Below are positions 25,720 to 34,100 of a DNA stretch of 64,000 nucleotides, piece after piece. The position numbers and the translations under genes are program-made. The stretch covers positions 496,001 to 560,000 of the forward strand of contig NZ_JAPEMC010000002.1 of NCBI RefSeq assembly GCF_026343115.1, read 5' to 3'. Position 1 is the first letter of the stretch; the number at the start of each line of letters is the position of its first letter. Source of the stretch: Streptomyces sp. NBC_00102. GTDB lineage: Bacteria > Actinomycetota > Actinomycetes > Streptomycetales > Streptomycetaceae. Under the pieces are notes generated by a model. That model searched no databases and was not told where the DNA came from. It was given only the letters and a program-made list of their open reading frames with translations.

Positions 25720-26616
25720 TCAGCCGCGCAGGAAGTCGGAGATGCGGCTCCGGAGCCCCGCGGCGTCGAGCCCGTGCGCCGCGATGTGCTCGTCCCGCTG
25801 TCCGTAACGGCGGAGCTCGGCACGCCCCACGCCCAGGCCCAGCACCCGGTGCGGCAGGTCGAGCAACGCCTCCGCGGCGGCCGCCGAGGAGGTCCCGGCG
25901 AGGTACGGCTCCACGAGCACCACGTCGGCGGTGGACGCGCCCACCGCCCTGCGCAGCCCGGCGGAGTCGAAGGGCCGCACGGTGGTCGCGTACAGCACCG
26001 TCGCATCCAGCCCCTCCGTCGCGTCCAGCACGTCGTCCAGCGTCGGTCCCACCGCGACGACGACGCCCCGGGAGCCCTCGCGCACGGTGAGGAAGCCGGA
26101 GCCGTTCACCGGCATGGCCCGCCGGTTCGACTGCAGCGACAACCGCAGGTAGACCCGGTCGTCCCCGGCGGCGGCCCGCCGCAGCAGCGCCTCCGCCTCG
26201 TCCGGGTGGCCCGGGACCCGCACGCTCCAGCCGTCGAGCGTGTCCATGAGCGCCACGTCACCGGGCGACATGTGGGTGAAGCCTGCGGCGGGGAAGTCGT
26301 AGGACGCCCCGGAGCTCACCAGCACCCCGGCCACGCCCTGGTGCCCGAAGTCGAGCTTCACCTGCTCGAAGGGGCGCTCGACCAGGAAGCTCGCGAAGGT
26401 GTGGACGATCGGCCGCATTCCGGTCAGGGCCATCCCGGCGCCCGCGCCGATCAGCAGCTGCTCGCGGATACCGACGTTGACGACCCGGTCGGGATGGCTC
26501 CGCGCGGCCTTCTCGAAGCCGTCGCGGCTGATTTCCGCCAGTACGAGGGAGAGGCGCGCATCCCGGTCCAGGAGTTCGGTGGTGATGGCGATGAAGCGGT
26601 CGCGCATGGTGTCCAC
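25720..26616 (-). CDS. Transketolase-like protein, C-terminal subunit
   Basis: 298 aa covering the pyrimidine-binding and C-terminal domains of transketolase/DXS-like enzymes. Visible: VNVGIREQLLIGAGAGMALTG with the catalytic Glu that activates thiamine pyrophosphate, HTFASFLVERPFEQVKLDFG, FTHMSPGDVALMDTL, and VYATTVRPFD-like C-terminal block. GTG 26616 has AAGGA 6 nt upstream; an ATG lies three codons in. It pairs with the N-terminal half encoded 85 bases upstream to form one active site. Split transketolases often act in secondary or unusual sugar metabolism; the substrate is unknown. Confidence 0.88.
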   Translation of the reverse strand: MDTMRDRFIAITTELLDRDARLSLVLAEISRDGFEKAARSHPDRVVNVGIREQLLIGAGAGMALTGMRPIVHTFASFLVERPFEQVKLDFGHQGVAGVLVSSGASYDFPAAGFTHMSPGDVALMDTLDGWSVRVPGHPDEAEALLRRAAAGDDRVYLRLSLQSNRRAMPVNGSGFLTVREGSRGVVVAVGPTLDDVLDATEGLDATVLYATTVRPFDSAGLRRAVGASTADVVLVEPYLAGTSSAAAAEALLDLPHRVLGLGVGRAELRRYGQRDEHIAAHGLDAAGLRSRISDFLRG

Positions 26617-26701
26617 GGAGAGTCCTTCGATCGTTGCTGTTCGTGACGAGTGAGGGGGGTTGCGGTCTCGCCGCGGCGAGAAGGAAGAAGGGGCGGCGCG
26701 G

Positions 26702-27418
26702 TCAGCGCTTCGGAGCGGTCCGGGCGACCACGGCGTGCGGCCGGCCGGGGTGCGGGACGGTGAAGGCCGCGTAGAGGGCCTCGTGGTCCCCGCCGTCCGC
26801 GCTCGCCACCGACCAGCCGCCGGCCTCGAAGCGCGCCGCGATGCCGCCGGGCCTGCCGTAGGTCGCCGACTGGTTGTCGATCACCACGGTGTGCAACTGA
26901 TCCAGACCGGCGGGTCCGGCGAAGGCGAGCGCCTCGTGGTTGCTGCCTTCGTCCAGCTCGGCGTCCCCGACGAGAACCCAGATCCGGGGACCGGTGCGAC
27001 CCTGCGCCCGCAGCCCCAGCGCGGTGCCGACCGCGAGGGGGAGGCCGTGCCCCAGCGAGCCGCTGCCGATCTCCGCGCCCGGCACGAGCAGCCGGTCGGG
27101 GTGCTGGCCCAGCGGCGAGTCGAAGGTACCGAAGCCGGTGAGCAGCTCCTCCGGGAAGAAGCCGTGGGCGGCGAGCACCGCGTAGTAGGCCATCGGTCCG
27201 TGTCCCTTGGAGAGCAGGAACCTGTCCCGGTCCGGATCGTCCACGGTCGCGGGGCCGACCCGGAGCACCCGGTCGTAGAGCACCCAGAGCACGTCCAGGG
27301 TGGAGGTGGCGGCGGGCCCGTGCTTCTCGTCGCCGGTCATCAGGCTCATCAGGCGGTTCAGGTCGGTGTAGCCGTGCGTACGGAGCTCGGCTCCGGTGGA
27401 GAGCGTCATGCTGATCAT
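26702..27418 (-). CDS. Transketolase-like protein, N-terminal (TPP-binding) subunit
   Basis: 238 aa, the thiamine-pyrophosphate domain of a split transketolase. The TPP/Mg motif is GDAELDEGSNHEALAFAG followed by the VVIDNQSATYG strand. SKGHGPMAYYAVLAAHGFFP and GSLGHGLPLAVGTALG are classic transketolase blocks. ATG 27418 has GAGGT about 7 nt upstream, but that GAGGT is part of a palindrome that looks like a SoxR box with a 19-bp promoter spacer; in that case ATG 27409 could be a leaderless start. It works with the downstream C-terminal subunit. Confidence 0.87.
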   Translation of the reverse strand: MISMTLSTGAELRTHGYTDLNRLMSLMTGDEKHGPAATSTLDVLWVLYDRVLRVGPATVDDPDRDRFLLSKGHGPMAYYAVLAAHGFFPEELLTGFGTFDSPLGQHPDRLLVPGAEIGSGSLGHGLPLAVGTALGLRAQGRTGPRIWVLVGDAELDEGSNHEALAFAGPAGLDQLHTVVIDNQSATYGRPGGIAARFEAGGWSVASADGGDHEALYAAFTVPHPGRPHAVVARTAPKR

Positions 27419-27424
27419 CGTCCG

Positions 27425-27444
27425 ACCTCAACCAAGGTTGAGGT
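27425..27444 (-). promoter_or_regulatory. SoxR/MerR-type operator at the transketolase promoter
   Basis: ACCTCAACCAAGGTTGAGGT has 9-bp perfect arms around two bases. The CCTCAA-6-TTGAGG pattern matches the SoxR box. On the minus strand TTGACC (27447-27442) could be the -35 and GACGAT (27422-27417) the -10, separated by 19 bp, the long spacer typical of MerR-family-activated promoters. Confidence 0.6.
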
Positions 27445-27533
27445 CAAGAGAAAGGTGTGCGTGACCACCCGTCCATGTTTGGTATCGTTCTCTTGCACGT
27501 TCGGCCAGGGCGAGAGTCCAGGTCAGACGGTGC

Positions 27534-27607
<74 letters not shown>

Positions 27608-27627
27608 CTGGAGACAGTCGCAGATCA

Positions 27628-27661
27628 AGGGCCGGATTCGGAGTCATCCGAATCCGGCCCT
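27628..27661 (+). terminator. tRNA terminator
   Basis: Perfect 14-bp arms (27628-27641, 27648-27661) with a 6-base loop, 20 bases past the tRNA. CGTTTTTGG follows at about 27667, giving a T-run. Confidence 0.85.
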
Positions 27662-27672
27662 CGATCGTTTTT

Positions 27673-27694
27673 GGGGACCAGTCGGGGACCAGTC
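27673..27694 (+). repeat. Tandem 11-bp repeat after tRNA-Pro
   Basis: GGGGACCAGTC occurs twice head to tail (27673-27683, 27684-27694). It lies between the tRNA terminator and a gene remnant, a usual place for scars of site-specific integration. Confidence 0.8.
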
Positions 27695-27695
27695 G

Positions 27696-27833
27696 GGCTC
27701 GCAGGCGTTCGCCGACCCGGAGCTGGGCATCGCGTACGGCTGCACCCGCCGCCGGTACGCCTTCCCTGGTGGCGAGGCGCCCGAGAGCACGCGCCTGGTG
27801 GAGGCGGTGGTACTGGCGGCCCGGAGCGCCTGA
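27696..27833 (+). pseudogene. Remnant of a serine hydrolase (beta-lactamase family) C-terminus
   Basis: The frame ending at 27833 reads GSQAFADPELGIAYGCTRRR, then a helix ending VEAVVLAARSA. The FADPE.G.A.GY-like block followed by a terminal helix is the usual C-terminus of beta-lactamase-related serine hydrolases (class C/EstB type). The rest of the gene (more than 300 residues, including the SxxK motif) is missing, cut sharply at the 11-bp repeats. No ribosome binding site exists. The identification is from recognised pattern only. Confidence 0.5.
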
Positions 27834-27874
27834 AGAGGACTCGGGCCGCCGTGTTCGTACCGGCGGCCCCGCGC

Positions 27875-28846
27875 TCACACCGTGAAACGTACGGCTTCCA
27901 GCCAGGAGTCGTTGTTCAGGGTGCCGCCGAATATGTAGTTCCCGGAGGCCTGGCCGATCGGCTTGTCACAGGCGAGGCCGCCCCAGCCGGAGCGCACCCG
28001 GGCGCTCTGGCAGACCGCGCCGTCACCGACGTTGATGACGAAGCCGAGCATGTAGGGATAGTTCTTGGCCGTGCTGCCGATGTAGTTGTCGACCCCGTCG
28101 GCCACGCCGTTCCAGGGGGTCTTCCACTCGTCATTGTGTACGAAAGCATTGCCGGCGGTGCCCTTCGTACCGGACACCGCGATGTTGAGGGCCTTGATCT
28201 TCTTGCCCGTGATGCCGGTCGTACCGCCGTCGCACACCACGCTCTGCCAGCCCTTGCCCTCTACGTAGGCGCGGTAGCAGATGTGCCGCCCCGGCTGCCG
28301 GGCCGCGAGGCGCGACACGATCAGGGCCGCGGTCTCCGGTACGGCTGCGGGGGCGGCCTTGGGAGCGGCCGCCGACGGCTTCGGGGTGGCGGGCACCGTC
28401 TTCTGCGGGGCGGGGAGCGGGGGCTGGTAGGCCTGTGCGGGAGCGGCGGGCAGAGGCGCTGCCACCGGGGTGGGGGAGGCCGTCGGGGTGGGGGAGGCCT
28501 TCGGGGTGGGCGAAGCCGAGGCCGCCGGGGTGGGGGAGACGACGACGGTCGGGGGCGGCGGGAGGACGCGGGCGGCCGCCGCTTCCTGGCTGTCACCGAA
28601 ATCATCGGCGCCGTCGCCCGCCAGTGCGGCGGTGAGCACGAGGGGCGCGGCCACCGCCGTGGCCGTCCAGCCCAGCGTGGTCCAGACGCGGCGTCCGGGG
28701 GCCATTCCCCGGGGCCCGCGGACGCGGCGGCGGCGGAAGGCTTCGGCGAAGTCCGGCCCGGCCGGGGACGGTTGGTCCGGGGCCGTCGGGTCCGGGGACG
28801 ACCGGGGTGCCAGGGGCTGCTTCGAGTGCTCGGACTGCGAGTTCAT
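27875..28846 (-). CDS. Membrane-anchored protein with a ChW-like (hydrophobic W) domain
   Basis: 323 aa. Cytoplasmic N-terminus of about 60 residues, one membrane helix (TLGWTATAVAAPLVLTAALAG), then a Pro/Thr/Ala linker with PTPKASPTPTASPTP-like repeats, then a globular C-terminal domain. It contains CYRAYVEGKGWQSVVCDGG followed by TGITGKKIKALNIAV, the pattern of clostridial hydrophobic-W (ChW) repeats, usually surface modules. A Cys pair may form a disulfide. ATG 28846 chosen because upstream codons lack any domain and read through the intergenic region. It is divergent from the ECF sigma gene (219-280 bases apart) and borders the T7SS locus. Function unknown; a cell-surface role is likely. 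Confidence 0.75.
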   Translation of the reverse strand: MNSQSEHSKQPLAPRSSPDPTAPDQPSPAGPDFAEAFRRRRVRGPRGMAPGRRVWTTLGWTATAVAAPLVLTAALAGDGADDFGDSQEAAAARVLPPPPTVVVSPTPAASASPTPKASPTPTASPTPVAAPLPAAPAQAYQPPLPAPQKTVPATPKPSAAAPKAAPAAVPETAALIVSRLAARQPGRHICYRAYVEGKGWQSVVCDGGTTGITGKKIKALNIAVSGTKGTAGNAFVHNDEWKTPWNGVADGVDNYIGSTAKNYPYMLGFVINVGDGAVCQSARVRSGWGGLACDKPIGQASGNYIFGGTLNNDSWLEAVRFTV

Positions 28847-29125
28847 GGGGGTGCTTGGCTCCAGTCGACGGTCGCGGAGCGGGCAGGAGCGGATCGGGTC
28901 CCTCGCTGTCGGGATGTCCGCCGGCCGGGGGTCGGCCCGGGGCGCCACCCTAACGCGGGTTTGTCTCCGTGGGTTTCGAGATCTGCAATGTTCTGAGCTT
29001 TTACTGAGCATCAACAAGCTTCTGGGGATCTACGTTGACTGAACGTCACCGTGAACAGATAGAACATGAGAGGGCATTCCCCCGTGCCCTTGATTCTCCG
29101 CCCCCGGGCGATGTGGAGCGAAACA

Positions 29126-29641
29126 GTGATAGATGCTCACGGCACATCAGATTCGTCCTCTCGACCCGCCACGGCCGAGCGCCACCGGGCATTGCTCATG
29201 AGGTTCGCGAACCGGCTCACCGGGGACCCGTACCGGGCCGAGGACATCGTCCAGGAGACCCTCCTGCGCGCCTGGAACCGGCCGCCGGCCGCCGTGCCGG
29301 TCGACGACGACGAGCGGCTGCTCGCCTGGCTGTACACGGTCGCCCGCAACCTGGCCATCGACATGCACCGCCGCGACCGCGCCGTGCCCGTGGGCGCGTT
29401 GCCGCAGCAGCTGCTGAGCCGCAGCGGGGAGTGCGACCTGGCGGAGCAAGTGGTCGACCGGCACGTGGTGCGCACGGCGCTGGCCCTGCTGTCGCGGGAG
29501 CACCGGGAGGTGGTCGTACGGGTCCACCTCTGCGACCGCCCGAGGGACGAGACCGCCCGAGAGATAGGGATATCCCCGGGAACGGTCAAGTCCCGTACGC
29601 ACTACGCCCTGCGGGCCCTGCGCAGGGAGCTGGCCGCGTGA
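29126..29641 (+). CDS. ECF-family RNA polymerase sigma factor
   Basis: 171 aa. Region 2: ERHRALLMRFANRLTGDPYRAEDIVQETLLRAWNRP and LLAWLYTVARNLAIDMHRRD. Region 4: ALALLSREHREVVVRVHL and ETAREIGISPGTVKSRTHYALRAL, the DNA-binding HTH for the -35 element. I prefer GTG 29126, which has GGAG 7 nt upstream; ATG 29066 and ATG 29111 are alternatives without a Shine-Dalgarno. Its stop overlaps the next gene start (GTGA), and that gene leads into the EssC-like ATPase, so the sigma factor is probably part of and controls the secretion operon. No anti-sigma factor with a zinc motif is seen nearby. Confidence 0.9.
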   Translation: MIDAHGTSDSSSRPATAERHRALLMRFANRLTGDPYRAEDIVQETLLRAWNRPPAAVPVDDDERLLAWLYTVARNLAIDMHRRDRAVPVGALPQQLLSRSGECDLAEQVVDRHVVRTALALLSREHREVVVRVHLCDRPRDETAREIGISPGTVKSRTHYALRALRRELAA

Positions 29642-31179
29642 ACGGCGTCGACCCGATCCGCTGGATCTCCGACCACCGGGACGGCATCATCCGGTGGACC
29701 CTCGTGGTGTGCGTGGCCTTCCTGCTCTTCCTGCTGGTCCGGCACTTCGCCATGAAGCTGGGCGGCTGGAAGGCGGCCGGCCGGCGCGTGGCGCGGGAGA
29801 CCGCCCTCACCGGTGCGGCGTTCGCCTCCCCGGCGCGGGCCTGGCTGCGCTACCGCCGGGTGCTGCGGATCCTGGTACGGCGGCTCCGCTCGCCCGAGAG
29901 CTGGCGCGACGCCGAACGGGCCTTGTCCGCGGTGCGGCTCGTGGCCGCGCCCGCCGTGCCGTACGCGGTTCTCGTCGACGACCGGACGGTCACCGTCCTG
30001 CTGGCCGGGCGGCACGTCCCCCCGGCGCCCGAACCCTGGGTCGCGGAGGCCGAAGTCGACCATCCGCCGCGCTGGACGGTCCTGCGGTCGGAGCTTCCCG
30101 CCGTGGTGCCGGAGGCGGGGCTGAACCGGCCGGTCGTGGTCGCCATCGGTGCCGAGGACGCGCCCGTCGGCCGGTGCGCCTTCCTGGATCTCGCGACGGG
30201 GCCGCCGACCCTGGCACTGGACGGGGACGAGCGGGCCCGCGCGGCACTGCTGCCCACCCTCGCCGCGCAGTTGGAGCGGCGGCTGCCGCCCGGGCAGACG
30301 GTCGTGGCCGAGGGCGTGCTGCGCGGGTACCCGGGCGAGCCGGTGCGGGAGGCGTACCGCAGGGCCAGGGAGACTCCGGCCCGGCTGGGTACACCCCCGT
30401 TCCTGGCGGCGCGCGAGCTGCCGGACCCGCTCCCGCCCGAGATGGCGGGGCCCCCGGCGGCGGTGCCGGCGCTGCGGGTGCTGGTCCTCGGCTCCGGACG
30501 CGGATACGTACGGCGGCTGCACGCCGACCGGTACGGGCAGCTCGCGCTCCCCGGCACGCCGCTGCTGCTGCTGTCGCACGCCCTGCCGCGCGCGGTGTCC
30601 CGCACCTTGAAGCGGATCCCGCCGGTGCATCCGCCCGCCCCCTCGGCGGACGGGATGCGGCCGCTCTTCGAGGAAGAGGACGAGGCCGTCCCCGCAGGGC
30701 TGGGCGAGGCCGACCCGGACGAGGGCGTGCCGACCGCGGCCCCCGCCGCCCGGGAGACGCGGCGCACGGCACCGAAGACCAGCGAGGCGTCGGCCGGGCC
30801 CACCCCCGTGCCCGCCGGCGTCTCGCTGCCCACCCCGCGGCCGAGGGTGCGGGCCACTGCCGACCCGGAGACACACCCGGCCCCCGGGATCCCGGCCGGC
30901 CAGGACCCGGAGCGCGCGCACCCTCCCGCGCCGGCGCCCGTACACGGCGGGCCGGGGCGCCCGCCGGAGCCCGGCACCGACGGCCCGGTACCACCCGTCA
31001 TCTGGGCCGGCTCCGACCCTGACCCGGGAGCCTGGTCCGGGCTGGTCGGCGACCCCGGCGGACCGGACGGGCCCGGCGGGCCGGGCGGTCCCGGACCCCA
31101 CGGACCGGGCGGGGAGCAGGGCGAGGAGCCCGATCCGGATGCCGGGGTGCCCTCCGCCCCGTCCCCACGACACCGCTGA
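29638..31179 (+). CDS. Membrane protein of the T7SS operon, unknown function
   Basis: 513 aa. One clear membrane helix near the N-terminus (IIRWTLVVCVAFLLFLLV, about 17-34), a folded Ala/Arg/Val-rich middle (about 60-330), and a disordered Pro/Gly/Ala-rich C-terminal tail of about 180 residues ending in GGPGGPGPHGPGG-like repeats. I do not recognise a family. GTG 29638 overlaps the sigma stop and the EssC-like gene starts 20 bases after its stop, so all three form one operon. It might be a regulator of the sigma factor or a secretion accessory; neither is shown by motifs. Confidence 0.75.
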   Translation: MNGVDPIRWISDHRDGIIRWTLVVCVAFLLFLLVRHFAMKLGGWKAAGRRVARETALTGAAFASPARAWLRYRRVLRILVRRLRSPESWRDAERALSAVRLVAAPAVPYAVLVDDRTVTVLLAGRHVPPAPEPWVAEAEVDHPPRWTVLRSELPAVVPEAGLNRPVVVAIGAEDAPVGRCAFLDLATGPPTLALDGDERARAALLPTLAAQLERRLPPGQTVVAEGVLRGYPGEPVREAYRRARETPARLGTPPFLAARELPDPLPPEMAGPPAAVPALRVLVLGSGRGYVRRLHADRYGQLALPGTPLLLLSHALPRAVSRTLKRIPPVHPPAPSADGMRPLFEEEDEAVPAGLGEADPDEGVPTAAPAARETRRTAPKTSEASAGPTPVPAGVSLPTPRPRVRATADPETHPAPGIPAGQDPERAHPPAPAPVHGGPGRPPEPGTDGPVPPVIWAGSDPDPGAWSGLVGDPGGPDGPGGPGGPGPHGPGGEQGEEPDPDAGVPSAPSPRHR

Positions 31180-31199
31180 AAGCCACCGCAAGGAGTGCC

Positions 31200-34100
31200 G
31201 TGAGACTCACCCTCTCCACCGTCGACGCCCGGGGCCACCGTGCGGACCACCTGCTGGACCTCCCCGAGGGCGCCGACCTCGCCGCCCTCGGCGAGGCGCT
31301 GGGATCCGCCGAGCTGTATCTCGGGAGCAGTCCGCTCCACCCCGACCTCCCCGTGCGGGGCAGCGGACTGCGCGAGGGCTCCGTGGTCGGCCTGGGCGTC
31401 CCGGTGCCCTCCCCGGCCGGGGCGTCCGAGGCGTGGCGACCGCCCGCCTCCGACCCCGCCCTCGTCGAGATCCAGCACGTCGGCGGGCCGGGCGCGGGCC
31501 GGGTCTGGCGGCTCGGCCCCGGTGACCACGAGGCCGGTACCGACCGCGGCTGCGTCCTGTACCTCGACGGCGGCGGGGCGCCCGCGCGGGGCACCTGGAT
31601 CACGGTGGGCACCGACGGGCGGGTGAGCCTGCGGCTAGCCTCCGACGCGGACGCCGAGTGCGGGCTGCGCAGTCTCACCCCGCCCCCGCCGGTCGACCCG
31701 ACCACCGGCACCCCGCTCACCGCCGAGGAGCCCGCCGGCCCGCAGGACGGCGGCCCCGGCGGTCACACGCCGGAGCCCGCCCCGCCGGGCCCCGACGGCC
31801 ACCCCGTCCCGCCGCCGCTGCCGCCCGTCGGGAGGCTGCCGGTGCCGGACGACGGCTCCGTCGAATGGCCCGCGTACGCCGACCTGTCCCTCGGCGACCA
31901 CCTGCTGCGCCTGAGCCGGCCCTTCGAGGCGGACGCGGCCGTGAACCGGGCAGCCGACGGCGTGGGCATCGAGTACAACCGGCCGCCGCGGATCGTCCCG
32001 CACCTGGACACCGAGTCGATGACCATGCAGGGCCCGCCCGCCGACAACACCAAGCGGCCCTTCCCGTTCCTGATGATGATCTCGCCACTGATCATGGGCC
32101 TGGTCATGATGTTCCTCTTCCGCAGCCTGTACTTCGTCGTCTTCATCCTGCTGACGCCGCTGATGGCCGTCGGCAACTGGGTCTCCGGCCGGCGCACAGG
32201 GCGCAAGCAGTACGAGGAGAACCTCCGGATCTACCTGGTCCGCCGCTCCTGGACGGAGCTGGAGATGCGGCAGGCGACCATCGACGAGCGGAAGCTGCGG
32301 GCCGACACCTTCCCCGACCCGGCCTCGCTGCTGCTGACCGCCTCCGGGCCCGGCAAGGGACTGTGGCAGCGGCGGCGCCGCGACCCCGACCACCTCACCC
32401 TGCGCGTCGGCACCCTGACCCGTCCCTCGCTCAAACGCATCGACGACGGCGCCCGCGACGCCAACCACCGCCAGGTGCACTGGCGGATCGCCGACGCCCC
32501 CTTCGGCATCGAACTCGCCGAGCACGGGGTCGTCGGCATCAGCGGTCCCGGCGCCGCTCCGCGCACCCTGGCCGCCTGGGCCGTCGCCCAGGCGGCCGTC
32601 CTGCACAGCCCCCGCGACCTGCGGATCGTCGTCCTCACCGACCGCGAGCACGCGGACGCCTGGAACTGGGTGCGCTGGCTGCCGCACCTGCGCTCCACCC
32701 GCCCCGGCGCCGCCGTCGTCAGCCTCGGCAACGACCCGGAGAGCACCGCGCACCGGGTGAACGAGCTGATCGGCGAGATCCAGAACCGCTCGGACAACAA
32801 CACCTCTGCCCTGAGCCGCTCCCTCCAGCGGGAACCCGACATCATGGTCGTCCTGGACGGTGCACGCAGGCTCCGCGACGTCCCGGGCGTGGTCCACCTG
32901 CTCACCGCCGGGCCCGCCGCCCGGGTGTTCAGCCTCTGCGTCGACGAGCGCGAGCGGCTGCTGCCCGAGGAGTGCACAGCCGTCGTCACCACCACCGGCA
33001 ACCGGCTGACCGTCCGTACCTCCGGCGTGCCGGCCGTGGAGGACGTCCGGGCCGACCAGGTCGACGCGCAGTGGTGCGAGGAGGTCGGGCGGGCCCTCGC
33101 GCCGCTGCGCGACGTCACCGTCGACAGCGACTCCGGACTGCCGGAGGACGTCCAGTTGCTGCCGCTGATCGGCCACGAGCCGCCGGACCCGGCCGCCTTC
33201 GTCCGGGCGTGGGCCCGCCGGCCCGCCACCAGCTCCTTCGTCGTGGGCTCCGGATACGACGGCCCGCTCACCATCGACCTGGTTCGCGACGGGCCGCACG
33301 GACTGATCGGCGGCACCACCGGCTCCGGCAAGTCCGAGCTGCTCCAGACCATGATCGCCTCGTTGGCGGCCGGCAACCGGCCCGACGAACTCGCCTTCGT
33401 CCTGGTCGACTACAAGGGCGGCAGCGCCTTCCGCGAATGCGACCGGCTGCCGCACACCCTCGGCATGATCACCGACCTGGACGGGCACCTGGTCCGCCGG
33501 GCCCTGGCCTCGCTCGACGCCGAGCTGCGGCGCCGGGAGATCCTGCTGAACGAGGTGGAGGCCAAGGACCACACCGAGTACCGGGCCAAGCGGTCCCGTG
33601 ACCCGAGACTCCCCGCACTGCCCCGACTGCTCATCATCATCGACGAGTTCGCCACCGTGGTGCGCGAACTCCCCGAGTTCGTACCCGGCTTGATCAGCCT
33701 CGCCCAACGCGGCCGTTCGCTGGGCCTGCACCTGGTCCTCGCCACCCAGCGGCCCGGCGGATCGGTGAGCAACGAGATCCGTGCCAACACCAACCTGCGG
33801 ATCTCCCTGCGGGTCACCGACCGCTCCGAGAGCCAGGACATCATCGACGCCCCGGACGCCGCCGGTATCTCGGCGAGCCATCCCGGCCGGGCCCTGGTCC
33901 GGCGCGGTTCGGCCGCCCCCGTGCCCTTCCAGACGGCCTACGTGGGCGCCGAGCGCGGAGGCGCCGCCCCCGACCCGGCGGCCGTCCCCGACCGTCCACT
34001 CCGGCCGATCCGGAGCTCCGAACTGACCTGGCAGCGCCTGGGCCGGCCCCCGGCCCTGCCCGAACACTCCGACGACGACCCCGAGGCGACGCCGGGACCC

